Positions 43,637-53,041 of a stretch of 64,000 nucleotides of DNA are shown piece by piece. The first letter of the stretch is position 1. Each line of letters opens with the position of its first letter. The DNA comes from Paracidovorax konjaci (GTDB taxonomy: Bacteria; Pseudomonadota; Gammaproteobacteria; Burkholderiales; Burkholderiaceae_C). The notes under the pieces were generated by a model. It searched no databases. It was not told the DNA's origin and saw nothing but the letters and a program-made list of their open reading frames with translations. The position numbers and the translations under genes were made by a program. The stretch is from NCBI RefSeq assembly GCF_900112675.1, contig NZ_FOMQ01000019.1:1-64000 (forward strand), given 5' to 3'.

Positions 43637-44851
43637 ATGGCCTCTACCATCAACACGAACATCGCCTCTCTCAATGCCCAGCGCAATCTGAGCCTTTCGC
43701 AGTCGTCGCTCACCACGTCCATGTCGCGCCTTTCTTCTGGCCTGCGCATTACCAGCGCCAAGGACGATGCCGCTGGGTCGTCTATCCAGGAGCGTATGAA
43801 TAGCCAGATCAAGGGCTTGGCCGTTGCGGGTCGGAATGCCAACGACGGCATCTCGCTGGCGCAGACGGCCGAAGGCGCGCTGGGCAAGGTGGGCGACATG
43901 CTGCAGCGCATGCGGGAACTCGCCGTGCAGTCCAGCAACGCCACCAACAGCAAGAAGGACCGCGAGGCCCTGCAATCCGAAGTGAAGCAGCTCACGGACG
44001 AAATCGACCGGGTGTCCAAGCAGACCAGCTTCAACGGCCAGAAGATCCTCGACGGCAGCTTCGCCGGCGCGCTGTTCCAGGTGGGTGCCAACTCCGGTGA
44101 GAACATCACCGTGGGCGCCCTGACGAACTCCTCCGCGTCCGGCCTGTCGAACATCGACTACTCCACCGGCAGCGTGACTTCCATCAATGCCAGCGATGCC
44201 ACGATCACCGGCTTCGGCACCGCCGTCACCGCAGGCAGCATGACCATCCAGGTGGGCTCGGCTTCCGCGATCGACCTGGGCGCCATCAAGGCCGCGGGCT
44301 CCGGCGTGGAGCGCCTGGGCCAGGTGGTTTCGGCGATCAACAACAAGTCCGCCGACACGGGCGTCACGGCCTTCATGACCAAGAAGGACGACGGCACCTA
44401 CGACCTGGAGTTCGCATCGTCCAAGCTCAACAGCGCCACGCCGCCGGTGCCGGAAACCATCACGTTCACGGGCTTCTCCGTGGCCAACAATGGCTTCGCT
44501 GCTCCGACGCTGACGGCCGCCACGGGCACCGACAAGAAGGGCATCGACACGGTCACCGTGGCGACGCAGAAGGATTCGTGGGTTGCGCTCAAGAAGATCG
44601 ACAGCGCCATCGACCAGGTGAACTCCGCCCGTGCCGACCTCGGCGCCCTGCAGAGCCGCTTCGAGAACTCGGTCGGCAACATCGACATCCAGGCAGAAAA
44701 CCTCTCCGCATCGCGCGGCCGGATCGTGGACGCCGACTTCGCCAAGGAAACCGCCAACCTGTCGCGCACGCAGATCCTGCAGCAGGCCGGCACCGCCATG
44801 GTGGCGCAGGCCAACCAGCTTCCGCAAGGGGTCTTGTCCCTCCTGCGTTGA
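43637..44851 (+). CDS. fliC: Flagellin (plus-strand copy)
   Basis: This is the second filament subunit gene. The product is 404 residues from [20 protein letters not shown] with an AAGGAG ribosome site. It is clearly homologous to the minus-strand flagellin over its whole length and ends [14 protein letters not shown], the usual proteobacterial flagellin end. Its flg22-equivalent region ([20 protein letters not shown], then [11 protein letters not shown]) departs from the consensus kept in the other copy. It is followed by a hairpin terminator and then fliD. Confidence 0.96.
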   Translation: MASTINTNIASLNAQRNLSLSQSSLTTSMSRLSSGLRITSAKDDAAGSSIQERMNSQIKGLAVAGRNANDGISLAQTAEGALGKVGDMLQRMRELAVQSSNATNSKKDREALQSEVKQLTDEIDRVSKQTSFNGQKILDGSFAGALFQVGANSGENITVGALTNSSASGLSNIDYSTGSVTSINASDATITGFGTAVTAGSMTIQVGSASAIDLGAIKAAGSGVERLGQVVSAINNKSADTGVTAFMTKKDDGTYDLEFASSKLNSATPPVPETITFTGFSVANNGFAAPTLTAATGTDKKGIDTVTVATQKDSWVALKKIDSAIDQVNSARADLGALQSRFENSVGNIDIQAENLSASRGRIVDADFAKETANLSRTQILQQAGTAMVAQANQLPQGVLSLLR

Positions 44852-44894
44852 TGGGTGTCTTATAAGGGGTGGCGGCAGGGGCCGGCCCCTCGCT

Positions 44895-44926
44895 AAGCGG
44901 CGACAGGGAGGCTCCTGTGGCCGCTT
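44895..44926 (+). terminator. Rho-independent terminator after the plus-strand flagellin gene
   Basis: AAGCGGC-G-ACAGG, a 6-nt loop and CCTGT-G-GCCGCTT form a long stem followed by TTCC. It lies 44 bp beyond the flagellin stop and separates it from fliD. Confidence 0.75.
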
Positions 44927-45010
44927 TTCCTGCTTTTGAAGCGCAGGGTTCTTGCCAGAATCGCATCTCATTAATGAAGACCGGGCGCGAGCACGCCCAG
45001 GGAGCTGGAC

Positions 45011-46435
45011 ATGGCCATTACCTCGATCGGGATCGGAAGCGGACTTGATGTCGAAACCATCATTTCCAAGACCGTTGCGCTGGAAAAGCGCCCGCTCACG
45101 CAGTTGCAGAACACCGCCAGCTCCATCCAGACCAAGATCTCGACCTATTCGCAGATCAAGTCGCTGGTGTCCACCCTGTCCGACGCGGCCTCCAAGCTCA
45201 CGCGGGACAGTGCGTGGAACGGCATGGCGGTGACGTCTTCCAACAGCGGTGCGGTGGCCGTGTCCGTTTCGGGCATCGCCAGCGCCACGTCGTTCTCCAT
45301 GAGCGTGCAGCAGCTGGCGCGTTCTCAGTCCGTGGCATCCGCCGTCGTGAACAAGGATGCCGCCGTCGGCGCCGGCACCATGGCCATCCAGTTGGGTGGT
45401 TGGAACTCCACCACGAATCCGCCGGCGTTCACCGCGGGTTCGACGGCCGCATTCAACATCTCCGTGTCCGCCACGGACACGATGACTTCCATCGCGACGA
45501 AGATCAACGAGGCCGATGGCGGAGTCACCGCCACGGTGCTGCGCGATGCGTCCGGCGAGCGCCTGATGCTGCGCTCCAAGACGACGGGCGAGGAATCGGG
45601 CTTCCGCATCCAGGTCACCGAGGATTCCGCTTCCCCGGGGCTCTCCAAGCTGGCGTTCGATCCGCAGTCGTCGCCCGGCACGGGCATGGCCGGCAACTCG
45701 ATCCAGTATGCGCAGAACGCGCAGGCCCAGATCAATGGCATCAGCGTCACGTCCAAGACCAACGTCTTTGCGGACACCATTCCCGGCCTGACGCTCACCG
45801 CGTCCAAGGTCACCACGGAAGACGTGGAGGTGACCTCCAAGTCGGACACGGCGAGCATGAAGAAGAACATCCAGGATTTCGTGGATGCCTACAACGCCGT
45901 GAACGACCTGCTCGGCAGCGTCACCAAGTACGACAGCGACACGAAAACCGCCGGTGTGCTGCAGGGCGACGGCACGACCGTGGGCCTGCAGAGCACTCTG
46001 CGCTCGGCGATGACCGCTGCGACGGGGGGCACGGATGCGCTCCAGACGCTTTCCGATCTCGGGATCCAGATGCAGCGTGGCGGCAAGCTCACCGTGGACG
46101 CCACCAAGCTGGACACTGCACTCAAGACGCCCGAGACGCTCAAGACTTTCTTCGCTGCGGACCCCGCCTCCGGTGCGACCAGCACCGGCCTGGGCGTGCG
46201 CCTCAAGTCGCTCACCGCCAGGATGCTGTCCTTCGACGGGCTCATGAACAACAAGTCGGACGCGCTCTCGGCGGAGTCCAAGCGCAATACCGATGACCAG
46301 GACAAAGTGAACAAGCGGGCCGACACGCTGGAGAAAAGAATGCGGGCGCAGTACACCGCGCTCGACAAGCAGATGGCCAACATGTCCTCGCTGAGCACCT
46401 ACATGACGCAGCAGATCGCGAAGTGGAATAAGTGA
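45011..46435 (+). CDS. fliD: Filament cap protein FliD (HAP2)
   Basis: FliD caps the filament and folds incoming flagellin. The product is 474 residues. It starts MAITSIGIGSGLDVETIISK and has the FliD N- and C-terminal coiled coils (TLEKRMRAQYTALDKQMANM, SSLSTYMTQQIAKWN). A GGGAG ribosome site precedes the ATG. The gene ends within a perfect 125-bp tandem duplication of its own 3' end. The duplication created a new stop one codon after the repeat junction, so the last residue is Lys (KWNK), while the downstream copy retains what was probably the original end KWNA. Confidence 0.95.
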   Translation: MAITSIGIGSGLDVETIISKTVALEKRPLTQLQNTASSIQTKISTYSQIKSLVSTLSDAASKLTRDSAWNGMAVTSSNSGAVAVSVSGIASATSFSMSVQQLARSQSVASAVVNKDAAVGAGTMAIQLGGWNSTTNPPAFTAGSTAAFNISVSATDTMTSIATKINEADGGVTATVLRDASGERLMLRSKTTGEESGFRIQVTEDSASPGLSKLAFDPQSSPGTGMAGNSIQYAQNAQAQINGISVTSKTNVFADTIPGLTLTASKVTTEDVEVTSKSDTASMKKNIQDFVDAYNAVNDLLGSVTKYDSDTKTAGVLQGDGTTVGLQSTLRSAMTAATGGTDALQTLSDLGIQMQRGGKLTVDATKLDTALKTPETLKTFFAADPASGATSTGLGVRLKSLTARMLSFDGLMNNKSDALSAESKRNTDDQDKVNKRADTLEKRMRAQYTALDKQMANMSSLSTYMTQQIAKWNK

Positions 46436-46554
46436 ACAAGCGGGCCGACACGCTGGAGAAAAGAATGCGGGCGCAGTACACCGCGCTCGACAAGCAGATG
46501 GCCAACATGTCCTCGCTGAGCACCTACATGACGCAGCAGATCGCGAAGTGGAAT
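46305..46554 (+). repeat. Perfect 125-bp tandem duplication of the fliD 3' end
   Basis: Bases 46305-46429 are repeated exactly at 46430-46554. The unit starts AAGTGAACAAGCGGGC and ends GCGAAGTGGAAT. Because 125 is not a multiple of three, the second copy starts out of frame and stops fliD at once (AAG TGA). After the second copy the bases GCCTGA give the expected native end of the protein. Confidence 0.95.
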
Positions 46555-46606
46555 GCCTGACGTTGCGGCATCCGCAACATCGGCTCCATCCTGTGCAGAA
46601 ATGGCC

Positions 46607-46633
46607 TTGAGTTCTTCCCGCGCCTGCCGATAA
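46607..46633 (+). promoter_or_regulatory. Sigma-28 (FliA) promoter of fliS
   Basis: TTGAGTTC (46607-46614), an 11-nt spacer and a perfect GCCGATAA (46626-46633) lie 30 bp upstream of the fliS start. It would make fliS-fliT expression independent of the fliD duplication just upstream. Confidence 0.8.
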
Positions 46634-46662
46634 GAAAGGTAAGCAGCATGAAGGAGTCCTCG

Positions 46663-47073
46663 ATGTATACGCCAGTCAGTTCCCGCGCAGCCTCGGTCTA
46701 TCGCCAGGTCGGTGTGCAATCCAGCGTGGATGGTGCATCGCCTCACCAGTTGATCCAGATGCTTTTCGAGGGCTTGATGCAGTCGCTCAACGCGGCCCGC
46801 GGCTCCATGCAGCGCGGTGAGGTGGAAGAAAAAGGCCGCCATCTCGGCAAGGCCGTGCGCATCCTGGAAGAAGGCCTCAAGGGTGGCCTGAATCCTGTCC
46901 AGGGTGGCGAATTGGCCGGGAACCTGCGCGCGCTGTACGACTACTGCGTCGGCCGCCTGACCATGGCCAACCTGCGCAACGACCTGTCGCTGGTGGAAGA
47001 AGTGGTTACCTTGATTGTCCCCGTGGCCCAAAGCTGGAACGAGATCGGTGCGGAGACGCGCCGGCCCGTTTGA
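46663..47073 (+). CDS. fliS: Flagellin export chaperone FliS
   Basis: FliS binds flagellin in the cytoplasm and delivers it to FlhA. The product is 136 residues from MYTPVSSRAASVYRQVGVQS. I chose ATG 46663 because AAGGAG (46651-46656) precedes it at the right distance. An in-frame ATG at 46648 lies upstream of that site. The conserved ASPHQLIQMLFEGLMQSLNA is present. fliT follows 15 bp later. Confidence 0.95.
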   Translation: MYTPVSSRAASVYRQVGVQSSVDGASPHQLIQMLFEGLMQSLNAARGSMQRGEVEEKGRHLGKAVRILEEGLKGGLNPVQGGELAGNLRALYDYCVGRLTMANLRNDLSLVEEVVTLIVPVAQSWNEIGAETRRPV

Positions 47074-47088
47074 GGGGAGTACGTAGAA

Positions 47089-47388
47089 ATGTCCGATATG
47101 CTCATTGACTATTACAAAGCCATCGAAGACAGCAGCGCGCGGATGCTCGAAGCCGCGAAGCTCAAGGACTGGGATGAAGTCGTGCGCTGCGAAGGGGCCT
47201 GCGCGGTCCTGATCGAGCAGCTCCGCTTCCGGTCCCAGGACCAGGAGTTGCTGCCGCAGCACCGCCGCGAGAAGACGCGCATCATGCAGCGCATCCTGCG
47301 CAACGACGCGGAGATCCGCTGCCTGGCCGAACCCTGGCTCGCCCAGTTCGAGCACCTGTTCGAGCGCCAGCCCATGACCATGCATTGA
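47089..47388 (+). CDS. fliT: FliD export chaperone FliT
   Basis: FliT is the small helical chaperone for FliD and in enterics also a regulator of FlhDC. The product is 99 residues. It opens MSDMLIDYYKAIEDSSARML and has WDEVVRCEGACAVLIEQL and NDAEIRCLAEPWLAQFE. The family is weakly conserved. The position directly after fliS and the size support the name. Confidence 0.85.
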   Translation: MSDMLIDYYKAIEDSSARMLEAAKLKDWDEVVRCEGACAVLIEQLRFRSQDQELLPQHRREKTRIMQRILRNDAEIRCLAEPWLAQFEHLFERQPMTMH

Positions 47389-47440
47389 CCCGTCCTGCAG
47401 GGGGCCGCTTGCGGCACCTCTGCCACGGGCAGTGGTCACC

Positions 47441-47487
47441 ATGCAAAAGGCCTCGCCATCCGGTCCGGATGGCGAGGCCTTTTGCAT
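47441..47487. terminator. Perfect bidirectional terminator between fliT and fliE
   Basis: Two perfectly complementary 23-nt arms (starting ATGCAAAAGGCCTCGCC) flank a single central base. The A4 and T4 runs at the outer ends give a U-tract in both directions. It serves the convergent fliT and fliE genes. Confidence 0.9.
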
Positions 47488-47527
47488 GCGAGCGGCAAGC
47501 CCCCGGGTTTTGGGTCAAATCGGCTTC

Positions 47528-47572
47528 ATGCCGCCGGATTCATTGGAGAGTTTGCTATTTAAATAATAGCAA
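47528..47572 (+). repeat. 45-bp dispersed intergenic repeat, copy C
   Basis: Third copy of the element at 8421-8465 and 22438-22482. It starts ATGCCGCCGGATTCATTG, differs from copy A by three substitutions (GAGAG for AATAG, and one T in the palindrome) and ends with the TTGCTAT/ATAGCAA palindrome. It lies 40 bp beyond the fliE stop. Confidence 0.85.
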
Positions 47573-47612
47573 TTGACCGATGGCCTTGCGCTGCGGTGCG
47601 CCATGCGAGGCG

Positions 47613-47927
47613 TCAGACCTGCATGTTCATGATGTCGGTGTAGGCCTGCACCATCCGGTTGCGCACGTGCAGCGTGGCCTGGAAGCCCACCTGGGCCTTC
47701 TGGATGGCGATCATGGTTTCTTCCAGGCTGACGGACGGGTTTTCCATCTGCACCTCCTGCTGGAGGTTGGAGGCGCGGTTCTGGGCGGAGCTGACCGACT
47801 GCAGTGCGCCCTTGAGCGCGCTGGAGAAGCCGACTTCCTGGCCTGCGGCCTCCGGCGCGGCCGTGGCGCGGCGTGCCAGGCCGGCGCCCGTCAAGGGGGC
47901 GGTGGAGCTGGAGATGCGGAGGTCCAT
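47613..47927 (-). CDS. fliE: Hook-basal body protein FliE
   Basis: FliE links the MS-ring to the proximal rod. The product is 104 residues from ATG 47927 (MDLRISSSTAPLTGAG). A TTG at 47960 would add 11 residues. The conserved C-terminal part is clear: ENPSVSLEETMIAIQKAQVG followed by FQATLHVRNRMVQAYTDIMN. It is divergent from fliF, whereas in many bacteria fliE and fliF are in one operon. Confidence 0.95.
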   Translation of the reverse strand: MDLRISSSTAPLTGAGLARRATAAPEAAGQEVGFSSALKGALQSVSSAQNRASNLQQEVQMENPSVSLEETMIAIQKAQVGFQATLHVRNRMVQAYTDIMNMQV

Positions 47928-47990
47928 GGCGGTGGGCGAGGGGGTTGCGGGATGGTGCAATCCTAGGGGCGGAGCGCCGGCGTATCCTGG

Positions 47991-48052
47991 GGAATAGCTG
48001 GGAAAACGGGGGCCTTATCCGCCCGCCGGGCCGTGCGGGGCCGCCCAATAAT
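47991..48052. promoter_or_regulatory. Possible class II regulatory region between fliE and fliF
   Basis: GAATAGCTG (47992-48000), 10-11 nt and GCCTTATCC (48012-48020) resemble the flhB box but pair poorly. CCAATAAT (48045-48052), also found in the fliL inverted repeat, lies 50 bp upstream of fliF. This is suggestive only. Confidence 0.3.
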
Positions 48053-48101
48053 CGCGGCACGCCAGATCCCGTGTGCCGTGTCGGCCCTCTTGGAAAGCAC
48101 C

Positions 48102-49799
48102 ATGTCCGCAGTCGCCGAAATCCCCGTCGTCCCTCCTGCAAGCCCGAACGCGCCCTCGCTGGTGCAGCGCTTTTCCGCGCTCGACCGTTCCAAGCGACTG
48201 CGTTTCGGCGCAGGCGTGGCACTGCTCGTGGCTGCGGTGGTGGCCGCGGTGGTGTTCAACCGCCAGCCCGACTACAAGGTGCTGTTTTCCAACCTGGGCG
48301 ACAAGGACGGCGGCGCCATCGTGGCGCAGTTGTCCACGATGAACGTTCCCTACAAGTACGCAGAAGGCGGCGGTGCCATCCTGGTGCCCGCGGACCGTGT
48401 GCACGATGTGCGCCTGCGGCTGGCCACGCAGGGGCTGCCCAAGGGTTCGGTGACGGGTTTCGAGCTGATGGAAACCAACCGCTTCGGCGTGACGCAGTTC
48501 CAGGAACGCCTGAACTTCCAGCGCGGGCTCGAAGGCGAGCTGACGCGCTCGATCCAGGCGCTGTCCTCGGTGCAGAGCGCCCGCGTGCACCTGGCGCTAC
48601 CCAATCAGAACGGGTTTTTCCGCGAGCAGCAGAAGCCCTCGGCCTCCGTATTGCTGAGCCTCTACCCGGGCCGCTTCCTGGACCGTGCCCAGCTCGCGGG
48701 CATCGTGCACCTCGTGGCCTCCAGCGTTCCCGAGATGACCCCGTCGGCCGTGAGCGTGCTCGACGATACGGGCAAGCTGCTGTCGCAGTCGCCCGACGGT
48801 GCCGCCGGCAGCAACAGCGGCATCGACGCGCAGCAGCTCTCGTATGTGCAGCAGATCGAGCAGCAATACACCCGCCGCATCCTGGACATCCTGGAGCCCG
48901 TGGTCGGCAAGAACAATGTGAAGGCCCAGGTGACGGCCGAGGTGGATTTCAGCCAGTCGGAGCAGACCTCGGAGCAGCACCGCCCCAACCAGACGCCCGA
49001 CAGCAGCGCCGTGCGCAGTCAGCAGGTGGTCGAAAGCTCCGGCGCCCAGGGCAACCAGCCGCCCAGCGGCGTGCCGGGCGCAGCCAGCAACCAGCCGCCC
49101 CAGCCTTCGACCGCACCGATCAACGGCGCCAATCCCGCGCCCGCCGCCGGCACCGGCCAGCAAGGCCAGGCCCCGGGTGCGAAGCGCGAGTCCATCACCA
49201 ATTACGAAGTCGACAAGACGGTGCGCGTGACGCGTGCCGGCAGCGGCGCGATCAAGCGGGTGAGCGCCGCCGTGGTGGTCAATTACCAGGCCGTGGCCGA
49301 AGGGGCCGGCAAGGCGCCTGTGGCCAAGGCCCTCACCCCCGAGCAGCTGGAGCAGATGACCGCGCTGGTGCGCGAGACCGTGGGCTACAGCAAGGAGCGC
49401 GGCGATTCGGTGAACATCATGAACACCCAGTTCCAGGTGGACAGCACGCCTTCGGTGGATCTGCCGCTCTGGAAGCAGCCCGAGATGATCGAGCTCGCCA
49501 GAAGCCTGGGATGGCCCGTGGGCATGTCGCTCTTCGCCGCGCTGATCCTGCTGGGCCTGGTGCGCCCCGCGATCAAGGGCCTGAACCAGGCGCCTGCTCC
49601 GGCGGCGGTGGCCGGGCGCCAGGTCGACGCGATCGAGGCCGACCAGCCCGAGCGCCCGGCCCTGGCCGCACCGACCAAGCCCGAAGACCTCATCCAGACG
49701 CCCGAACAGCTGCGCCTGGACGAAGCCCGCGTGCTGGCCAAGGACAACCCGGTGGCCGTGGCCAACATCCTGAAGGTGTGGGTGAACGGCGACGCTTGA
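48102..49799 (+). CDS. fliF: Flagellar MS-ring protein FliF
   Basis: FliF forms the MS-ring in the inner membrane on which the motor and export gate are built. The product is 565 residues from MSAVAEIPVVPPASPNAPSL. It has a membrane segment near 45-65 and another near 460-480, the ring-building domains between them (YKVLFSNLGDKDGGAIVAQL, RVHLALPNQNGFFREQQKPS), and a C-terminal FliG-binding tail. A Pro/Gln-rich variable loop occurs around 320-365. Confidence 0.96.
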   Translation: MSAVAEIPVVPPASPNAPSLVQRFSALDRSKRLRFGAGVALLVAAVVAAVVFNRQPDYKVLFSNLGDKDGGAIVAQLSTMNVPYKYAEGGGAILVPADRVHDVRLRLATQGLPKGSVTGFELMETNRFGVTQFQERLNFQRGLEGELTRSIQALSSVQSARVHLALPNQNGFFREQQKPSASVLLSLYPGRFLDRAQLAGIVHLVASSVPEMTPSAVSVLDDTGKLLSQSPDGAAGSNSGIDAQQLSYVQQIEQQYTRRILDILEPVVGKNNVKAQVTAEVDFSQSEQTSEQHRPNQTPDSSAVRSQQVVESSGAQGNQPPSGVPGAASNQPPQPSTAPINGANPAPAAGTGQQGQAPGAKRESITNYEVDKTVRVTRAGSGAIKRVSAAVVVNYQAVAEGAGKAPVAKALTPEQLEQMTALVRETVGYSKERGDSVNIMNTQFQVDSTPSVDLPLWKQPEMIELARSLGWPVGMSLFAALILLGLVRPAIKGLNQAPAPAAVAGRQVDAIEADQPERPALAAPTKPEDLIQTPEQLRLDEARVLAKDNPVAVANILKVWVNGDA

Positions 49800-49877
49800 A
49801 ACCCGCGCGGCATCCACCGATGATGGCGGCGATGACAGCCCAGACCCACCCCTTTCCTTCCCACCCGGTGACCTTCC

Positions 49878-50873
49878 ATGGATGAGCAAGGCCTGAACGA
49901 CGCGGCGATCCTGCTGATGTCCCTCGGCGAGGAGGAAGCCGCCGAAGTGTTCAAGCACCTGTCCCCCAAGGAGGTGCAGAAGCTGGGCGAGACCATCGCC
50001 CGCATGCGCTCCGTCTCGAAAGAGAAGGTGGATGGCGTCATCAACCGGTTTTCCAAGGATGCTGCGGCGCAGAGCCTGCTGGTGTCGGACACCAGCAATT
50101 ACGTGCGCTCCGTGCTCAAGCGGGCGCTGGGCGACGACAAGGCCGCGCTGCTGATCGACCGCATCCTGCAGGGCGGCGACGTCTCCGGCATCGAAAGCCT
50201 CAAGTGGATGGACCCGCTCTCCGTGGCGGAACTGCTGCGCAACGAGCACCCGCAGATCGTCGCGGCCATCCTCGTGCACCTGGACCCGGAGCAGTCGGCC
50301 GCCGTGCTCATGCAGCTCACCGACCGGCAGCGCGGGGAAGTGCTGCTGCGCGTGGCCACGCTCGAAGGCATCCAGCCGACGGCGCTCAAGGACCTCAACG
50401 AGGTGCTCTTCAAGGTGCTCGCGGGCGGCGACAAGATCCGCAAGAGTTCGCTGGGCGGGGTCAAGGCCGCGGCCGAGATCATCAACCTGCTCGGCTCCAA
50501 CATGGACACGGTGGTGCTCGAATCGATCCGGGGCTACGACCCCGACCTGGCGCAGAAGATCATGGACAAGATGTTCGTGTTCGACGACGTCATGAAGCTC
50601 GATGACCGCTCCATCCAGACGGTGTTGCGCGAGGTGGCCTCCGAAACCCTGGTGGTGGCGCTCAAGGGTGCCCAGCCCGAGCTGCGCGAGAAGTTTTTGT
50701 CCAACATGTCTTCCCGTGCGGCCGAAGCCATGCGCGAAGACCTGGAGTCGCGCGGCCCGATGCGGCTGTCGGAGGTGGAGGCGCAGCAGAAGGAGATCCT
50801 CAAGACCGTGCGGCGGCTCTCCGACGAAGGCCAGATCGTGATCGGAGGCGGCGGCGATGACGCATTCGTATAG
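49878..50873 (+). CDS. fliG: Flagellar motor switch protein FliG
   Basis: FliG is the rotor protein that touches the stator. The product is 331 residues. The EHPQ motif is in LLRNEHPQIVAAILVHL, and the C-terminal torque domain contains MFVFDDVMKLDDRSIQTVL with its conserved charged residues. It follows fliF by 78 bp and overlaps fliH by 17 bp. Confidence 0.97.
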   Translation: MDEQGLNDAAILLMSLGEEEAAEVFKHLSPKEVQKLGETIARMRSVSKEKVDGVINRFSKDAAAQSLLVSDTSNYVRSVLKRALGDDKAALLIDRILQGGDVSGIESLKWMDPLSVAELLRNEHPQIVAAILVHLDPEQSAAVLMQLTDRQRGEVLLRVATLEGIQPTALKDLNEVLFKVLAGGDKIRKSSLGGVKAAAEIINLLGSNMDTVVLESIRGYDPDLAQKIMDKMFVFDDVMKLDDRSIQTVLREVASETLVVALKGAQPELREKFLSNMSSRAAEAMREDLESRGPMRLSEVEAQQKEILKTVRRLSDEGQIVIGGGGDDAFV

Positions 50874-51591
50874 CCCCCGCGGCGCTTACACGCGCTTCAT
50901 CCCCAGCGAGGAAATCGGCGATGTGACGCAATGGCACTTCGGCGCCGTGGATGGCTCCGACCCTCCGCAGGCCGCGGAGACCGAGCCGGAAGCGGCCGAA
51001 CTGCCGCCGCCCGGCATCGACGAAGCGGAGCACCGGGCCGCCATCGAGGCTGCCCGCCAGGACGCCTTCGCCCAGGGCAAGGCGCAGGGCGAGGAAGAAA
51101 CCGCGCTGGCCTGGCAGCAGCGCATGGACGACTACATCGCCGGGCAGGGCCAGCAGGTGGCCGCGCAGCTCGGCCAGTTGGTGCAGAGCACCGACGCCAC
51201 GCTGTCGGAGCTGCAGCAGCGCATGGCGCAGGAGGTCCTGGAGCTGGCCTGCGACATCGCCCGCCAGGTCATCCGGCAGGAGCTGTCCGTCGGCCCCGAG
51301 GCATTGCTGCCCGTGGTGCGGGAGGCGCTCGGCATGCTCGTGGCCGAAGGCCGCCCCGCCACCGTGCGGGTCAACCCGGCAGACTGGTCCTTCCTGGAGC
51401 AGCCGCTGACGGCGGCCTACGCCACGGCGAAGGTGCAGTGGGTGCCCGATGCGGCCGTGGCCGAGGGCGATTGCTTCGTGGAATCGGCCGGCACGGTGGT
51501 GGACGGCTCGCTGGACAGGCGCTGGCGCCGTGCCATCGCGGCGCTGGGCCTGTCGACCGCATGGAAGATCGACGAGGGCGGCCATGGCTGA
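50857..51591 (+). CDS. fliH: Flagellar export ATPase regulator FliH
   Basis: FliH holds and restrains the export ATPase FliI. The product is 244 residues: a variable N-terminus, a central helix ([20 protein letters not shown]) and a conserved C-terminal domain ([20 protein letters not shown]). It overlaps fliG by 17 bp and fliI by 8 bp, which indicates translational coupling. Confidence 0.92.
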   Translation: MTHSYSPRGAYTRFIPSEEIGDVTQWHFGAVDGSDPPQAAETEPEAAELPPPGIDEAEHRAAIEAARQDAFAQGKAQGEEETALAWQQRMDDYIAGQGQQVAAQLGQLVQSTDATLSELQQRMAQEVLELACDIARQVIRQELSVGPEALLPVVREALGMLVAEGRPATVRVNPADWSFLEQPLTAAYATAKVQWVPDAAVAEGDCFVESAGTVVDGSLDRRWRRAIAALGLSTAWKIDEGGHG

Positions 51592-53023
51592 ATCCCCAGC
51601 GCAGCCAGCCACCGAAGACGTGCCGGCAGATGCACAGGCTTCGGCCTGGAGCGCCTTCATGGCCGATGCGCGCGCACGCCTGGCGGACGGTACGCCGCTG
51701 GAGGCCCGCGGCACGCTGACGCGGCTGACCGGGCTGGTGCTGGAAGCCGCGGGCATCCGCGTTCCCGTGGGATCGCAGTGCCTGGTACAGATGCCTGGCC
51801 ATGAGGCGGTGCTGGCGGAGGTGGTGGGTTTCTCGGGCGACCGGGCGTTCCTCATGCCGGCCGGAGACATCCACGGCCTTTCCAGCGGCGCGAGTGTGGT
51901 GCCTGCGGCGCCCTACGTTCCGGTGCCGCGCCTCGGCGATGCCGCGCGGCCTTCCAATGCCGCGGGGGTGCTGCGCCTGCCCATGGGCGATGGCCTGCTG
52001 GGCCGCGTGGTGGATTCGCAGGGGCTGCCGCTCGACCACGGCGGCCCAGTGGCCAACGTGTCGTCCGAACCCATAGACCGCCGCCAGATCAACGCCATGG
52101 ACCGCGATCCGGTGCGGGAGATGCTGGACACCGGCGTGCGCGCGATCAATTCGCTGCTCACCGTGGGGCGGGGGCAGCGCCTGGGGCTCTTCGCGGGCTC
52201 GGGCGTGGGCAAAAGCGTGCTGCTCGGCATGATGGCCCGCTACACGCAGGCCGACGTCATCGTGGTGGGGCTCATCGGCGAGCGGGGGCGCGAGGTCAAG
52301 GAGTTCGTGGAAGACATCCTGGGCGAAGAGGACCGGGGGCGGGCCGTGGTGGTGGCCGCACCCGCCGATGCGCCGCCGCTGCTGCGCATGCAGGGCGCGG
52401 CCTACGCGACGGCGATCGCCGAGCATTTCCGCGACAAGGGCAAGCACGTGCTGCTCCTCATGGATTCGCTCACCCGCTATGCCATGGCCCAGCGCGAGAT
52501 CGCTCTCGCCATCGGCGAGCCGCCGGCCACCAAGGGGTATCCGCCGAGCTGTTTCGCCAAACTGCCCGCCCTGGTCGAGCGCAGCGGCAACGGACTGCAC
52601 GGCGTGGGGTCGATCACCGCCTTCTATACCGTGCTCTCCGAAGGGGACGACCAGCAGGACCCGATCGCCGACGCGGCGCGTGCCATCCTGGACGGCCACA
52701 TCGTGCTGTCGCGGGCGCTGGCGGAGACCGGGCATTTTCCCGCCATCGACATCGAGCAGTCCGCTTCGCGCGTCATGCACAACGTGGCCTCGCGTGAACA
52801 CTTCGATGTGGCGCGCCGGTTCCGCGCCGTGTATTCGCGCTACCAGAAGAGCCGCGACCTGATCCAGGTGGGTGCCTATATGAGTGGTTCCGATCCTGCG
52901 CTCGACGAGGCGATCCGCCTGCAGCCGGCCATGGCCGCGTTCTTGCAGCAGAACATGTTCGAGGCCGCGCCCATGCAGGAGAGCCTGCATTCGATGGTCA
53001 CGGTGCTGGGCCTGCAGGGCTGA
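51584..53023 (+). CDS. fliI: Flagellum-specific export ATPase FliI
   Basis: FliI energises the flagellar type III export system. The product is 479 residues from ATG 51584 inside the fliH end. The P-loop is GSGVGKS (205-211), followed by [20 protein letters not shown]. The Walker B region is [18 protein letters not shown], and the type III ATPase signature [12 protein letters not shown] is present. It is homologous to the F1 beta subunit. Confidence 0.97.
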   Translation: MAESPAQPATEDVPADAQASAWSAFMADARARLADGTPLEARGTLTRLTGLVLEAAGIRVPVGSQCLVQMPGHEAVLAEVVGFSGDRAFLMPAGDIHGLSSGASVVPAAPYVPVPRLGDAARPSNAAGVLRLPMGDGLLGRVVDSQGLPLDHGGPVANVSSEPIDRRQINAMDRDPVREMLDTGVRAINSLLTVGRGQRLGLFAGSGVGKSVLLGMMARYTQADVIVVGLIGERGREVKEFVEDILGEEDRGRAVVVAAPADAPPLLRMQGAAYATAIAEHFRDKGKHVLLLMDSLTRYAMAQREIALAIGEPPATKGYPPSCFAKLPALVERSGNGLHGVGSITAFYTVLSEGDDQQDPIADAARAILDGHIVLSRALAETGHFPAIDIEQSASRVMHNVASREHFDVARRFRAVYSRYQKSRDLIQVGAYMSGSDPALDEAIRLQPAMAAFLQQNMFEAAPMQESLHSMVTVLGLQG

Positions 53024-53041
53024 CGGAAGGACCGATCCACC

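Noticed and set aside
46430-46554. A separate small gene after fliD
   Set aside because: The stretch is an exact copy of the fliD end and has no own start signal in the coding frame.
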